Counted from the first letter of the stretch, positions 19,217-29,310 are shown. The stretch: DNA of 58,299 nt from Streptomyces sp. CB01373 (GCF_002803075.1 NZ_NNBK01000009.1:43387-101685); one strand, 5' to 3'. Notes: generated by a model from the letters alone, not told the origin. Made by a program: numbers and translations.

Positions 19217-20071
19217 ATGACGACGGCCGTGGCCGCCCCGTTCCGTTTCTTCTCCCTCCAGGTCGTACGGGCGAGGCGGCTCGGCCCGTCTCTCGTCCGG
19301 GTCACCTTCGCGGGGCCCGACCTGCACGCCTTCCACTCCGACGGACGCGACCAGTCCCTCTCCCTCTTCCTGCCGCAGCCGGGCCAGACCGAGCCGGTGG
19401 TGCCGCTCGAACTCGGCGACAGCTGGTGGCAGGGCTGGCGCGAACTCCCTGACGACGTACGGGCGGTGATGCGTTCGTACACCCTGCGGTCGCTGCGCCG
19501 CGGCCCCGACGAGATCGACATCGACTTCGCCCTGCACGGCTTGGAGCCGGGCGCCGCGGTACCCGCCGGGCCCGCGTCCCGCTGGGCCGCCCACGCCACG
19601 CCCGGCGACCGCGTCCTGCTGCTCGGCCCGGCGGTCGCGGACAACCGGGCGATCCGCTTCCGCCCGCCCGAGGACACCGATCTGGTGGTGATGTGGGGCG
19701 ACGAGACCGCCGTGCCCGCCGCGACCGCGATCCTGGAGTCCCTGCCGGCCGGCACGCGGGTGCGCGCCTGGCTGGAGGTGGGGCACACGGGCGACATCCA
19801 GGACGTGGCGACCGACGCCGACGCCGATGTCACCTGGCTGGTGCGCGAACCCGGCCGCCCGGAGGGGTCCCCGATGGCGCTCGACGCGCTGCGCGGCACC
19901 CGACTCCCCATCGGCGAGCGGCCGTACGTCTGGCTCGCGGGCGAGTCCGGGTGCGTCCGGGCGCTGCGCCGGCACTTCGTCGGCGAGCGCGGGACCGACC
20001 GTCGCCGCGTCACCTTCGTGGGCTACTGGCGGCACGGTCTGAGCGAGGAGCAGTTGCGCACGCAGGAGTGA
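19217..20071 (+). CDS. Siderophore-interacting protein (ferric-siderophore reductase)
   Basis: The 284-residue protein has the SIP-family layout. An N-terminal FAD-binding barrel (RSYTLRSLRRGPDEIDIDFALHG at about 93-115; the RxYTxR motif contacts FAD) precedes a C-terminal NAD(P)H-binding half with VMWGDETAVPAATAILESLP and VWLAGESGCVRALRRHF. Members reduce ferric siderophores in the cytoplasm to release Fe2+. It is 66 bp downstream of desE on the same strand, so it probably shares the desE iron box. Some authors group it with the des cluster. Confidence 0.9.
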   Translation: MTTAVAAPFRFFSLQVVRARRLGPSLVRVTFAGPDLHAFHSDGRDQSLSLFLPQPGQTEPVVPLELGDSWWQGWRELPDDVRAVMRSYTLRSLRRGPDEIDIDFALHGLEPGAAVPAGPASRWAAHATPGDRVLLLGPAVADNRAIRFRPPEDTDLVVMWGDETAVPAATAILESLPAGTRVRAWLEVGHTGDIQDVATDADADVTWLVREPGRPEGSPMALDALRGTRLPIGERPYVWLAGESGCVRALRRHFVGERGTDRRRVTFVGYWRHGLSEEQLRTQE

Positions 20072-20109
20072 CACCGGTCACGGCGGGGCAACACCCGACA
20101 TAGATCAAC

Positions 20110-20128
20110 TTAGGTTAGGCTAACCTAA
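20110..20128. promoter_or_regulatory. Iron box of the desABCD operon
   Basis: TTAGGTTAGGCTAACCTAA is a perfect match to the 19-bp iron-box palindrome, and the symmetry extends two more bases on each side. It lies 63 bp upstream of desA, so the operon should be silent under iron sufficiency. Confidence 0.95.
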
Positions 20129-20191
20129 GTAATCGCGCGCCGCTTTCCCGTCCCACATGGACCGTCCCCACCCCACCGGAGGACCCCCCAC

Positions 20192-21634
20192 ATGCGCTCA
20201 CACCTGCTCAACGACCTGACCGCGGAGCACTACCGCCGGTCCGTGAAAGAAGGAGTGGAGCGGGTGGCCGCCCGACTGGCCGCCACCGACCGGCCGTTCA
20301 CGGGCGTGACCCCCGACGCCCTCGCCCCCCGCATCGAGCGGATCGACCTGGACCGGCCGCTGAACGACACCACGGCGGCCCTCGACGAGCTGGAGGAGGT
20401 CTACCTCCAGGACGCCGTCTACTTCCACCACCCCCGCTACCTCGCCCACCTCAACTGCCCCGTCGTCATCCCGGCGGTGCTCGGCGAGGCCGTGCTGTCG
20501 GCCGTCAACTCCTCCCTCGACACCTGGGACCAGTCGGCGGGCGGCACCCTGATCGAGCGCAAGCTCATCGACTGGACGGCCGCCCGGATCGGCCTCGGCC
20601 CCGGTGCCGACGGAGTGTTCACCTCGGGCGGAACCCAGTCCAACCTCCAGGCGCTGCTGCTGGCCCGCGAGGAGGCCGGCGGCACCCCGCTCTCCGAGCT
20701 GCGGATCCTCACCTCCGAAGCGAGCCACTTCAGTGTGCGCAAGTCCGCGCGACTGCTCGGTCTCGGAGCCGAGTCGGTGGTCGTCGTCCCGGTCGACCAC
20801 GACAAGCGCATGCAGACCCTCGCGCTCGCCCACGAGCTGGAGCGCTGCCACCGCGACGGACTGGTCCCGATGGCCGTGGTCGCCACCGCCGGAACCACCG
20901 ACTTCGGCTCCATCGACCCGCTGCCCGAGATCGCCGAGCTGTGCGAACGGTTCGGCACCTGGCTGCACGTCGACGCGGCCTACGGCTGCGGCCTGCTGGT
21001 CTCCCCCACCCGCCGCGAACTGCTCGACGGCATCGAACGCGCCGACTCGGTCACCGTCGACTACCACAAGTCCTTCTTCCAGCCGGTGAGTTCCTCCGCC
21101 GTGCTGGTCCGGGACGCCTCGGTCCTGCGGCACGCCACCTATCACGCGGACTACCTCAACCCGCGCCGCGCGGTGACCGAGCGCATCCCCAACCAGGTCG
21201 ACAAGTCCCTGCAGACCACCCGCCGCTTCGACGCCCTGAAACTGTGGATGACCCTGCGCGTGATGGGCGCCGACGGTATCGGGCAGCTCTTCGACGAGGT
21301 GTGCGACCTGGCCGCCGCGGGCTGGAAACTGCTCGCCTCCGACCCGCGGTTCGACGTCGTCGTCGAACCGTCGCTGTCCACCCTGGTCTTCCGCTACATC
21401 CCGGCGGCCGTCACCGACCCGGGCGAGATCGACCGCGCCAACCTCTACGCCCGCAAGGCCCTGTTCGCCTCCGGCGACGCGGCGGTCGCGGGCACCAAGG
21501 TCGCCGGCCGCCACTACCTGAAGTTCACCCTGCTCAACCCCGAGACCACGACCGACGACCTCACCGCCGTCCTCGATCTGATCGCCGGCCACGCCGAGCA
21601 GTACCTGGGAGAGTCCCTTGAGCGCGCGTCCTGA
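20192..21634 (+). CDS. desA: Lysine decarboxylase, desferrioxamine biosynthesis
   Basis: The 480-residue PLP enzyme of the group II decarboxylase family converts lysine to cadaverine, the building block of desferrioxamine. The PLP lysine is in [10 protein letters not shown] (about 288-297). [16 protein letters not shown] and HVDAAYGCG (Asp binding the PLP ring) are also present. Family members of this type are often annotated as aspartate aminotransferase-like or DOPA decarboxylase-like, but the operon context decides. The ATG lies behind CCGGAGGACC. Its last 17 bp overlap desB. Confidence 0.96.
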   Translation: MRSHLLNDLTAEHYRRSVKEGVERVAARLAATDRPFTGVTPDALAPRIERIDLDRPLNDTTAALDELEEVYLQDAVYFHHPRYLAHLNCPVVIPAVLGEAVLSAVNSSLDTWDQSAGGTLIERKLIDWTAARIGLGPGADGVFTSGGTQSNLQALLLAREEAGGTPLSELRILTSEASHFSVRKSARLLGLGAESVVVVPVDHDKRMQTLALAHELERCHRDGLVPMAVVATAGTTDFGSIDPLPEIAELCERFGTWLHVDAAYGCGLLVSPTRRELLDGIERADSVTVDYHKSFFQPVSSSAVLVRDASVLRHATYHADYLNPRRAVTERIPNQVDKSLQTTRRFDALKLWMTLRVMGADGIGQLFDEVCDLAAAGWKLLASDPRFDVVVEPSLSTLVFRYIPAAVTDPGEIDRANLYARKALFASGDAAVAGTKVAGRHYLKFTLLNPETTTDDLTAVLDLIAGHAEQYLGESLERAS

Positions 21635-22901
21635 AGCCCCGTACGAGACCCATGACTTCGTGGGCATCGGCCTGGGCCCCTTCAACCTCGGCCTGGCCTG
21701 CCTCACCGAGCCGATCGCCGAACTGAACGGCGTCTTCCTGGAGTCCAAGCCCGACTTCGAGTGGCACTCGGGCATGTTTCTCGACGGTGCCCACCTCCAG
21801 ACCCCGTTCATGTCGGACCTTGTCACCCTGGCCGACCCGACCTCCCCGTTCTCCTTCCTCAACTACCTGAAGGAGAAGGGCCGCCTGTACTCGTTCTACA
21901 TCCGGGAGAACTTCTACCCGCTGCGCGTCGAGTACGACGACTACTGCCGGTGGGCCGCGTCCCGGCTGAGCAGCGTCCGCTTCGGCACGACGGTCACCGA
22001 GGTGACGTACGACGAGGGCGACGAGCTGTACACCGTGCGCACGCACACCGGAGCCGCGTACCGCGCCCGCCGCCTGGTGCTCGGCACGGGCACACCTGCC
22101 TACCTCCCCGACGCCTGCCGCGGCCTGACCGGCGACTTCCTGCACAACTCCCGCTATCTGGAGCACAAGGCGGAGCTCCAGCGCAAGGAGTCGATCACGC
22201 TGGTGGGCAGCGGCCAGTCCGCCGCCGAGATCTACTACGACCTGCTCGGCGAGATCGACGTCCACGGCTACCGGCTGAACTGGGTCACCCGCTCCCCGCG
22301 GTTCTTCCCGCTGGAGTACACCAAGCTCACCCTGGAGATGACCTCCCCGGAGTACATCGACTACTACCACGCGCTGCCGGAGCAGACCCGCTACCGCCTC
22401 ACCGAGCAGCAGAAGGGCCTGTTCAAGGGCATCGACGGCACCCTGATCGACGAGATCTTCGACCTGCTCTACCAGAAGAACCTCTCCGGCCCGGTCCCCA
22501 CCCGTCTGCTCACCAACTCCGCGCTCACCGGAGCGACTCACCAGGACGGCGCCTACACCCTCACCTTCCGCCAGGAGGAGCAGGGGAAGGACTTCGAGCT
22601 GCGCACCGAGGGCCTGGTCCTGGCCACCGGCTACCGGTACGCCGAACCGGAGTTCCTGAAGCCGATCCGGGACCGGCTGCGCTACGACTCCCACGGCAAC
22701 CACGACATCGGCCGCAACTACGCCATCGACGTCACCGGCCGGGGCGTCTTCCTCCAGAACGGCGGCGTGCACGCCCACAGCGTCACCAGCCCCGACCTGG
22801 GCATGGGCGCGTACCGCAACAGCTGCATCATCCGCGAGCTGCTGGGCACCGAGCACTACCCGGTCGAGAAGTCCATCGCCTTCCAGGAGTTCGCCGCATG
22901 A
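21618..22901 (+). CDS. desB: Cadaverine N-hydroxylase, desferrioxamine biosynthesis
   Basis: The 427-residue flavin monooxygenase is of the lysine/ornithine N-hydroxylase family. It has the FAD motif [14 protein letters not shown] near the N-terminus, the NADPH motif [16 protein letters not shown] in the middle and the [11 protein letters not shown] motif near the C-terminus. It hydroxylates cadaverine to N-hydroxycadaverine. The start is TTG 21618 behind GGGAGAG, inside the end of desA (17-bp overlap). The first downstream Met is far inside the FAD motif, so the TTG is required. The stop overlaps the desC start (ATGA). Confidence 0.95.
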   Translation: MSARPEAPYETHDFVGIGLGPFNLGLACLTEPIAELNGVFLESKPDFEWHSGMFLDGAHLQTPFMSDLVTLADPTSPFSFLNYLKEKGRLYSFYIRENFYPLRVEYDDYCRWAASRLSSVRFGTTVTEVTYDEGDELYTVRTHTGAAYRARRLVLGTGTPAYLPDACRGLTGDFLHNSRYLEHKAELQRKESITLVGSGQSAAEIYYDLLGEIDVHGYRLNWVTRSPRFFPLEYTKLTLEMTSPEYIDYYHALPEQTRYRLTEQQKGLFKGIDGTLIDEIFDLLYQKNLSGPVPTRLLTNSALTGATHQDGAYTLTFRQEEQGKDFELRTEGLVLATGYRYAEPEFLKPIRDRLRYDSHGNHDIGRNYAIDVTGRGVFLQNGGVHAHSVTSPDLGMGAYRNSCIIRELLGTEHYPVEKSIAFQEFAA

Positions 22902-23428
22902 CCCTCACGTTCCGTCCGCTCGACCCGCTGAAGGACGCCGAGTTGCTGCACGGCTGGGTCACCCACCCCAAGGCGACGTTCTGGATGATGCAGGACGCGA
23001 CGCTCACGGACGTCGAGCGCGCCTACATGGAGATCGCCGCCGACCCCCACCACGACGCCTTCGTCGGCCTGCACGACGGCGAGCCCGCCTTCCTGATGGA
23101 GCGGTACGACCCGGCCCACCGCGAGCTGGTGGGGCTGTACGAGCCGGAGCCCGGTGACGTCGGCATGCACTTCCTGGTCGCGCCGACCGACACGCCCGTG
23201 CACGGGTTCACCCGGGCCGTGCTCACCGCCGTGATGCGGCACCTGTTCGAGGATCCGGCGATCCGACGGGTCGTGGTGGAGCCCGACGTGCGCAACACGG
23301 CCGTGCAGGCGCTGAACTCGGCCGTCGGGTTCGTGCCGGAGCGCGAGGTCGAAAAGCCCGAGAAGACGGCCCTGCTGAGCTTCTGCACCCGGGAGCGGTT
23401 CACCGCGGCGACGGGGGTGGCCGCATGA
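22898..23428 (+). CDS. desC: Hydroxycadaverine N-acyltransferase, desferrioxamine biosynthesis
   Basis: The 176-residue GNAT-fold acyltransferase is of the IucB/siderophore type. It acetylates or succinylates N-hydroxycadaverine, producing the hydroxamate units. The C-terminal half has the typical [21 protein letters not shown] acetyl-CoA/helix region. It overlaps both neighbours by 4 bp (ATGA), showing tight translational coupling within desABCD. Confidence 0.94.
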   Translation: MTLTFRPLDPLKDAELLHGWVTHPKATFWMMQDATLTDVERAYMEIAADPHHDAFVGLHDGEPAFLMERYDPAHRELVGLYEPEPGDVGMHFLVAPTDTPVHGFTRAVLTAVMRHLFEDPAIRRVVVEPDVRNTAVQALNSAVGFVPEREVEKPEKTALLSFCTRERFTAATGVAA

Positions 23429-25194
23429 CCCTCGCCGACGCCGTGTCCCACCTCTCCCCGGAGCACTGGGAGACCGCCAACCGCCTGCTCATACGCAAGG
23501 CGCTCGCCGAGTTCACGCACGAGCGGCTGCTCGCCCCCCGGCCGGACGGCGGCCACTTCGCCGTCAACAGCGACGACGGTCTCACCCGCTACCGCTTCAC
23601 CGCCGTCCGCCGCGCCCTCGACCACTGGCAGGTGGACCCGGACTCGATCACCCGCCGGCGCGACGGCACCGAACTGCCCCTCGCCGCACTGGACTTCTTC
23701 ATCGAGTTCAAGGCGTCACTGGGACTGAGCGACGAGATCCTGCCGGTCTACCTGGAGGAGATCTCCTCCACCCTGGCGAGCACCTGCTACAAGCTGGCCA
23801 AGCCGCAGGTCACCTCCGCCGAGCTGGCGAAGGGCTCGTTCCAGGACATCGAGAGCGGCATGACCGAGGGCCACCCCTGCTTCGTCGCCAACAACGGGCG
23901 GCTCGGCTTCGGGGTCCACGAGTACCTGTCGTACGCCCCCGAGACCGCGAGCCCCGTCCGGCTGGTGTGGCTGGCCGCGCACCGCTCACGGGCGGCGTTC
24001 ACGGCGGGCGTCGGCATCGAGTACGAGGCGTTCCTGCGCGAGGAGCTGGGCGCGGAGACCGTCGAGCGCTTCCACGCCCGGCTCACCGGCCAGGGCCTCG
24101 ACCCCGCCGACTACCTGCTCATGCCCGTCCACCCCTGGCAGTGGTGGAACAAGCTCACCGTCACCTTCGCCGCCGAGATCGCCCGCAGGCACCTGGTCTG
24201 CCTGGGCGAGGGCGACGACGAGTACCTGGCCCAGCAGTCCATCCGGACCTTCTTCAACCGCACGAACCCGCACCGGCACTACGTCAAGACCGCGCTGTCC
24301 GTGCTCAACATGGGCTTCATGCGCGGGCTGTCGGCCGCCTACATGGAGGCCACCCCGGCCATCAACGACTGGCTGGCCCAGCTCATCGCCGACGATCCGG
24401 TGCTGAAGTCGACCGGTCTGACGATCATCCGCGAGCGGGCGGCCGTCGGCTACCGGCACCTGGAGTACGAGGAGGCGACGGACCGCTACTCGCCGTACCG
24501 GAAGATGCTGGCCGCGCTGTGGCGTGAGAGCCCGGTGCCCTCGCTGCGGGACGGCGAGTCCCTGGCCACCATGGCCTCGCTGCTGCACGTCGATCACGAG
24601 GGCGCGTCCTTCGCGGGTGCCCTGATCGAGCGCTCCGGACTGTCCCCGCGGCAGTGGCTGCGCGGCTATCTGCGCGCCTACCTCACCCCTCTCCTGCAGA
24701 GCTTCTACGCCTACGACCTGGTGTTCATGCCGCACGGCGAGAACGTGATCCTGGTGCTTGAGGACGGCGAGGTGCGGCGGGCGGTCTTCAAGGACATCGC
24801 CGAGGAGATCGCGGTGCTCGACCCGGACGCCGCGCTGCCGCCCGAGGTGCGGCGGATCCGGGTGGAGGTCCCGGACGAGCAGAAGCTGCTGTCCCTGTTC
24901 ACGGACGTCTTCGACTGCTTCTTCCGCTTCCTGGCCGCGACTCTCGCCGCCGAGGGGATCCTGGAGGAGGACGATTTCTGGCAGGCGGTGGCCGAGGCGG
25001 TCCGCGAGTACCAGGAGTCGGTGCCCGGACTCGCCTGGAAGTTCGCGCGGTACGACCTGTTCGCCCCCGAGTTCGCGCTGTCCTGCCTCAACCGGCTCCA
25101 ACTGCGCGACAACCGGCAGATGGTGGACCTCGCGGACCCCTCCGGGGCGCTCCAGCTCGTCGGAACCCTGCGCAACCCCCTCGCGGGGCGCTGA
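23425..25194 (+). CDS. desD: Desferrioxamine synthetase (NIS synthetase)
   Basis: The 589-residue IucA/IucC-family NRPS-independent siderophore synthetase uses ATP to oligomerise and cyclise the hydroxamate units into desferrioxamine E, or to form desferrioxamine B. Conserved elements are the ATP-binding GHPCFVANNGRLGF (about 151-164), HPWQWWN (232-238), SIRTFFNRTNPHRHYVKTA (272-290) and MPHGEN in the C-terminal half. Length is normal. It is the last gene of the operon and is followed 15 bp later by a strong hairpin terminator. Confidence 0.96.
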   Translation: MTLADAVSHLSPEHWETANRLLIRKALAEFTHERLLAPRPDGGHFAVNSDDGLTRYRFTAVRRALDHWQVDPDSITRRRDGTELPLAALDFFIEFKASLGLSDEILPVYLEEISSTLASTCYKLAKPQVTSAELAKGSFQDIESGMTEGHPCFVANNGRLGFGVHEYLSYAPETASPVRLVWLAAHRSRAAFTAGVGIEYEAFLREELGAETVERFHARLTGQGLDPADYLLMPVHPWQWWNKLTVTFAAEIARRHLVCLGEGDDEYLAQQSIRTFFNRTNPHRHYVKTALSVLNMGFMRGLSAAYMEATPAINDWLAQLIADDPVLKSTGLTIIRERAAVGYRHLEYEEATDRYSPYRKMLAALWRESPVPSLRDGESLATMASLLHVDHEGASFAGALIERSGLSPRQWLRGYLRAYLTPLLQSFYAYDLVFMPHGENVILVLEDGEVRRAVFKDIAEEIAVLDPDAALPPEVRRIRVEVPDEQKLLSLFTDVFDCFFRFLAATLAAEGILEEDDFWQAVAEAVREYQESVPGLAWKFARYDLFAPEFALSCLNRLQLRDNRQMVDLADPSGALQLVGTLRNPLAGR

Positions 25195-25209
25195 GTTCCG
25201 GCCCGGACG

Positions 25210-25248
25210 GACGGGCACCCCGGAGTACGGTCCTCCGGGGTGCCCGTC
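25210..25248 (+). terminator. desABCD terminator hairpin
   Basis: A perfect 16-bp stem (GACGGGCACCCCGGAG and its complement) encloses a 7-base loop, starting 15 bp after the desD stop. There is no U tract, as is usual in Streptomyces. It also lies between convergent genes and may act in both directions. Confidence 0.85.
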
Positions 25249-25275
25249 GCGTGTGTTCCTGTCGCGTGTGTTCCT
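25245..25275. repeat. 15-bp tandem duplication GTCGCGTGTGTTCCT
   Basis: Two consecutive copies (separated by one base) lie between the desD terminator and the hexosaminidase stop. They probably arose by replication slippage in non-coding DNA. No function is suggested. Confidence 0.6.
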
Positions 25276-25297
25276 GGCGCTCTTCCCGCCGCTGTCC

Positions 25298-26929
25298 TTA
25301 CCGCGCCGGCCAGGGCACCTGCGGGGAGCGGTAGTAGCCGATCCCGAGCGCGTCCCAGCGCGGCGCCTGGGCCGCCAGACGCGTCCTGTAGGTGTCCCAG
25401 TCGTGCGTGGCCGCGGGCGACCAGCCGAGTTCGGCGACGCCGGGCAGCCGGGGGAAGGCCATGGCGTCGATGTCGGCGGAGGTGGACAGGGTCTCCGACC
25501 ACAGCGGCGCCTCGACACCGCGGATCGCGGAGGCGGGCGCGCCCGGCACGTAGCTGCCCGGATCCCAGTCGTAGGACCGCCGCACCTCGACATAGCCGGC
25601 CCAGGCCAGTCCGAGCGGGGTGTCCTTGGTGTACTTCATGTCCAGGTACACCCGGTCGGCCGGGGACAGGATCAGCCCGGTGCCGTTCTGCGCGGCCCGG
25701 GCGACCTGGGCCTTCTCCGCCGCGCTGGTGGAGTCCAGGCCCCAGTACTGGGCGAGCGCGTCCTTGGCCGGGGTGGCGCCGGTCAGCTGGTGCCAGCCGA
25801 TCACCGTCTTGCCGTACTTGGCGACGACGGGCTGCACCCGGTCCATGAACTTCACGTAGTCGTCGTGGCTGGTGGAGTGCGCCTCGTCACCGCCGATGTG
25901 CAGGTAACGGCCGGGGGTGAGGGCGGCGAGCTCGCGGACGACGTCGTCCACGAAGTCGTAGGTGATCTCCTTGGACACGCACAGCGAGCTGAACCCGACC
26001 TCGGTGCCCGTGTACAGCGGGGGAGCCTTGCCGTCGCAGTTCAGCTCCGCGTAGGAGGAGAGGGCCGCGTTGGTGTGGCCGGGCATGTCGATCTCGGGGA
26101 CGACCTCCAGATGGCGGGAGGCGGCGTAGCGGACGATCTCCCGGTAGTCGGCCTTGGTGTAGTGGCCGCCCGTGCCGCCTCCGACCTGCGTCGAGCCGCC
26201 GTGGGCCGCCAGGCGCGGCCAGGAGTCGACGGCGATGCGCCAGCCCTGGTCGTCGCTCAGATGCAGATGCAGCTCGTTGATCTTGTAGAGGGCGAGTTCG
26301 TCGATGTAGCGCTTGACCTGCGCGACGGTGAAGAAGTGCCGGGAGACGTCGAGCATGGCGCCCCGGTAGGCGTAGCGCGGGCTGTCCTGGATGGTGCCGC
26401 CGGCGACCAGCCACGGGCCCGGCTGCACGGACTTCTTCTCGACGGCGGCGGGCAGCAGCTGCCGCAGGGTCTGCACTCCGTGGAAGAGGCCGGCCGGCTC
26501 CCCCGCGGTGATCGTCACCCCGCTCGCCGCGCTGTCCAGCCGGTAGCCCTCGGCGCCGTACGCCCCCTTGGCCAGCCGCAGGCGGATGCCGCCCTTGCCC
26601 TGGGTGGTCAGCGGCAGGCGGTAGCCGGTGGAGGGCCGCAGGACGTCCGCGAGGTACTCGCCCACCCGGCGCGCCTCCGGGGAGCCGTCGACGCGGATGT
26701 GGGTGCCCGCCGTGACGCGGTACGGGTTTCCGCCCGCCTGGACGGAGGCCGGGGCCGGGACCACCTGGCCCAGCGGTGTCGCGGCCGGCGCGGGCGCCGC
26801 CCCACCGGCGGGCGCCGCGCCCATGGCGAAGGCCCCGGCCGCGGCCACGAGCAGCAGCGAACCCAGGGCCCGGCTGGTCCTGGGCATCCTCCGGATCCCG
26901 CGGGGAGTCGTGCTGTGGTGCCGTCTCAC
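25298..26929 (-). CDS. Secreted beta-N-acetylhexosaminidase (GH20)
   Basis: The 543-residue exoenzyme releases GlcNAc from chitin or peptidoglycan fragments. A signal peptide (basic start, hydrophobic LGSLLLVAAAGAFAMG) is followed by a GH20b non-catalytic domain and the GH20 TIM barrel. The catalytic Asp-Glu pair is in YLHIGGDEAHS, and the LHLSDDQGWRI motif comes earlier. GTG 26929 follows GGGAG. The annotatable extension to 26962 lacks a ribosome site. A DasR-type site is centred 50 bp upstream, and glmS is close by, so the gene fits GlcNAc scavenging. Confidence 0.93.
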   Translation of the reverse strand: MRRHHSTTPRGIRRMPRTSRALGSLLLVAAAGAFAMGAAPAGGAAPAPAATPLGQVVPAPASVQAGGNPYRVTAGTHIRVDGSPEARRVGEYLADVLRPSTGYRLPLTTQGKGGIRLRLAKGAYGAEGYRLDSAASGVTITAGEPAGLFHGVQTLRQLLPAAVEKKSVQPGPWLVAGGTIQDSPRYAYRGAMLDVSRHFFTVAQVKRYIDELALYKINELHLHLSDDQGWRIAVDSWPRLAAHGGSTQVGGGTGGHYTKADYREIVRYAASRHLEVVPEIDMPGHTNAALSSYAELNCDGKAPPLYTGTEVGFSSLCVSKEITYDFVDDVVRELAALTPGRYLHIGGDEAHSTSHDDYVKFMDRVQPVVAKYGKTVIGWHQLTGATPAKDALAQYWGLDSTSAAEKAQVARAAQNGTGLILSPADRVYLDMKYTKDTPLGLAWAGYVEVRRSYDWDPGSYVPGAPASAIRGVEAPLWSETLSTSADIDAMAFPRLPGVAELGWSPAATHDWDTYRTRLAAQAPRWDALGIGYYRSPQVPWPAR

Positions 26930-26970
26930 ATGCGCTCCCTTCGTTCGGCTCGGGGACTCCACGGAGCCCC

Positions 26971-26986
26971 GACGGTATAGACCACT
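26971..26986. promoter_or_regulatory. DasR-responsive element (dre) of the hexosaminidase
   Basis: GACGGTATAGACCACT matches 12 of 16 bases of the dre consensus ACTGGTCTAGACCACT, with the right half intact. It lies 42 bp upstream of the hexosaminidase start. DasR is the GlcNAc-responsive repressor of Streptomyces and, as I recall, controls this gene in S. coelicolor. Confidence 0.72.
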
Positions 26987-27194
26987 CTCCCGCAGATGCG
27001 GCGAAACAATCTCCCGATGACGGAAATCATCCAGAGCGACGGCGGGTCAGTCCTGGACGGCGGCACCCGGGGCCCGCGCGCTCGCGCTCCCCGGCATCAC
27101 CGCGGGCCGCCCCGAACAGCCCCACCGGCACTCTCCTGCCCGAAATCGGGCAGGTTTCTTGCGAAAGCCCGCCCCTTACTCCAGAATCCACGGG

Positions 27195-27452
27195 GTGCAC
27201 GACGAACTTGTTGATCATCTGACGCGGTCCACGCCCCTGAACCGGGGCGAGGCACTCCGGGTGGTCCAGGACGTGCTCGCCTACTTCGACGAGACGACCG
27301 AGGGGTTCGTCCGTCGCCGCCACCGCGAGCTCCAGGCCCAGGGCCTGGTGAACGCGGAGATCTTCGAACGGATCGGGGCGGACCTGCAGTACCGCGCGGT
27401 GGCACCGCCGGAACTCTCCCTCCGGCAGCTGCGCCGGATCGTCTACGGCTGA
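27195..27452 (+). CDS. Small conserved protein upstream of glmS
   Basis: The 85-residue, highly charged, mostly helical protein has no signal peptide or membrane segment. It reads HDELVDHLTRSTPLNRGE near the start and ends with SLRQLRRIVYG. No family is recognised. GTG 27195 was preferred because the upstream extension (to 27159) looks like untranslated leader. It lies 13 bp before glmS on the same strand and is likely co-transcribed with it, so a role tied to GlmS or to amino-sugar metabolism is possible but unproven. Confidence 0.7.
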   Translation: MHDELVDHLTRSTPLNRGEALRVVQDVLAYFDETTEGFVRRRHRELQAQGLVNAEIFERIGADLQYRAVAPPELSLRQLRRIVYG

Positions 27453-27465
27453 GGGGTACCTGTAC

Positions 27466-29283
27466 ATGTGCGGAATCGTCGGATACATCGGCAAGCGTGA
27501 CGTCGCTCCCCTGCTCCTGGAAGGCCTTCAGCGTCTGGAGTACCGCGGCTACGACTCCGCGGGCATCGCCGTCACCTCGCCGAAGACGGCGGGTCTGAAG
27601 ATGGTCAAGGCCAAGGGCCGGGTCCGCGACCTGGAGGCCAAGGTGCCGGCGCGCTTCAAGGGCACCACGGGCATCGCCCACACCCGCTGGGCCACCCACG
27701 GCGCCCCCTCCGACGTGAACGCCCACCCGCACATGTCGGCCGACAACAAGGTCGCCCTCGTGCACAACGGCATCATCGACAACGCCTCCGACCTGCGCCG
27801 CAAGCTTCAGGCGGACGGCGTGGAGTTCCTCTCCGAGACCGACACCGAGGTGCTCACCCACCTCATCGCCCGCTCCGAGGCCAAGACGCTGGAGGAGAAG
27901 GTCCGCGCCGCCGTCCGCATGGTCGAGGGCACCTACGGCATCGCCGTCCTGCACGCCGACTTCCCCGACCGCATCGTGGTGGCCCGCAACGGCTCGCCGG
28001 TCGTGCTCGGCATCGGCGAGAAGGAGATGTTCGTCGCCTCCGACATCGCCGCGCTGGTCACCCACACCCGGCAGATCGTCACCCTCGACGACGGCGAGAT
28101 GGCCACCCTCAAGGCCGACGACTTCCGTACGTACACCACCGAGGGCACCCGCACCACCGCCGAGCCGACCACCGTGGAGTGGGAGGCGGCCTCCTACGAC
28201 ATGGGCGGCCACGACACCTACATGCACAAGGAGATCCACGAGCAGGCCGAGGCCGTGGACCGGGTGCTGCGCGGCCGGATCGACGACCGGTTCGCCACGG
28301 TGCACCTCGGCGGCATCAACCTCGACGCCCGCGAGGCGCGCGCGGTGCGCCGGGTGAAGATCCTCGGCTGCGGCACCTCCTACCACGCGGGCATGATCGG
28401 CGCCCAGATGATCGAGGAGCTAGCCCGCATCCCCGCCGACGCCGAGCCGGCCTCCGAGTTCCGCTACCGCAACGCGGTGGTCGACCCCGACACGCTGTAC
28501 ATCGCGGTCTCCCAGTCCGGTGAGACGTACGACGTGCTGGCGGCCGTGCAGGAGCTCAAGCGCAAGGGCGCGCGGGTGCTCGGCGTCGTCAACGTCGTGG
28601 GCTCCGCCATCGCCCGCGAGGCGGACGGCGGCGTCTACGTCCACGCCGGGCCCGAGGTCTGCGTGGTGTCCACCAAGTGCTTCACCAACACCTGCGTCGC
28701 CTTCGCGCTGCTCGCCCTGCACCTGGGCCGCATCCGCGACCTGTCGGTGCGCGACGGCAAGCGGATCATCGAGGGCCTGCGCAAGCTGCCGGAGCAGATC
28801 TCCGAGATCATGAAGCAGGAGGAGGAGATCGAGCGGCTGGCCCGGGACTACGCCGACGCCCGCTCGATGCTCTTCATCGGCCGGGTCCGGGGCTACCCGG
28901 TGGCCCGCGAGGCCTCCCTGAAGCTGAAGGAGGTCTCCTACATCCACGCCGAGGCCTACCCGGCCTCCGAGCTCAAGCACGGCCCGCTGGCCCTGATCGA
29001 GCCCGCCCTGCCGACGGTGGCGATCGTGCCGGACGACGACCTGCTGGAGAAGAACCGCGCGGCCATGGAGGAGATCAAGGCCCGCAGCGGCAGGATCCTC
29101 GCCGTCGCCCACCAGGAGCAGGAGAAGGCCGACCAGACGATCGTCGTGCCCAAGAACGAGGACGAGCTCGACCCCATCCTCATGGGCATCCCCCTCCAAC
29201 TCCTCGCCTACCACACGGCCCTGGCCCTGGGCCGTGACATCGACAAGCCCAGGAACCTCGCCAAGTCGGTGACGGTGGAGTAG
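27466..29283 (+). CDS. glmS: Glutamine--fructose-6-phosphate aminotransferase (isomerizing)
   Basis: The 605-residue enzyme makes glucosamine-6-phosphate from fructose-6-phosphate and glutamine, the entry to UDP-GlcNAc. It begins MCGIVGYIG, with Cys2 as the N-terminal nucleophile of the glutaminase domain after Met removal, followed by RLEYRGYDSAGIA and HTRWATHG. Two sugar isomerase (SIS) domains carry CGTSYHAGMIG, SQSGETYDVLAAV and HAEAYPASELKHGPLALI. The C-terminus LAKSVTVE matches the family. Streptomycetes usually have two copies, so this may be the second. No glmS ribozyme is seen. Confidence 0.97.
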   Translation: MCGIVGYIGKRDVAPLLLEGLQRLEYRGYDSAGIAVTSPKTAGLKMVKAKGRVRDLEAKVPARFKGTTGIAHTRWATHGAPSDVNAHPHMSADNKVALVHNGIIDNASDLRRKLQADGVEFLSETDTEVLTHLIARSEAKTLEEKVRAAVRMVEGTYGIAVLHADFPDRIVVARNGSPVVLGIGEKEMFVASDIAALVTHTRQIVTLDDGEMATLKADDFRTYTTEGTRTTAEPTTVEWEAASYDMGGHDTYMHKEIHEQAEAVDRVLRGRIDDRFATVHLGGINLDAREARAVRRVKILGCGTSYHAGMIGAQMIEELARIPADAEPASEFRYRNAVVDPDTLYIAVSQSGETYDVLAAVQELKRKGARVLGVVNVVGSAIAREADGGVYVHAGPEVCVVSTKCFTNTCVAFALLALHLGRIRDLSVRDGKRIIEGLRKLPEQISEIMKQEEEIERLARDYADARSMLFIGRVRGYPVAREASLKLKEVSYIHAEAYPASELKHGPLALIEPALPTVAIVPDDDLLEKNRAAMEEIKARSGRILAVAHQEQEKADQTIVVPKNEDELDPILMGIPLQLLAYHTALALGRDIDKPRNLAKSVTVE

Positions 29284-29310
29284 CAGCCCCCCTGTAGGTC
29301 GCCCCGCAGG

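Noticed and set aside
27453..27466. A glmS ribozyme or riboswitch before glmS
   Set aside because: The gap to the preceding gene is only 13 bp, and no ribozyme-like leader can be seen.
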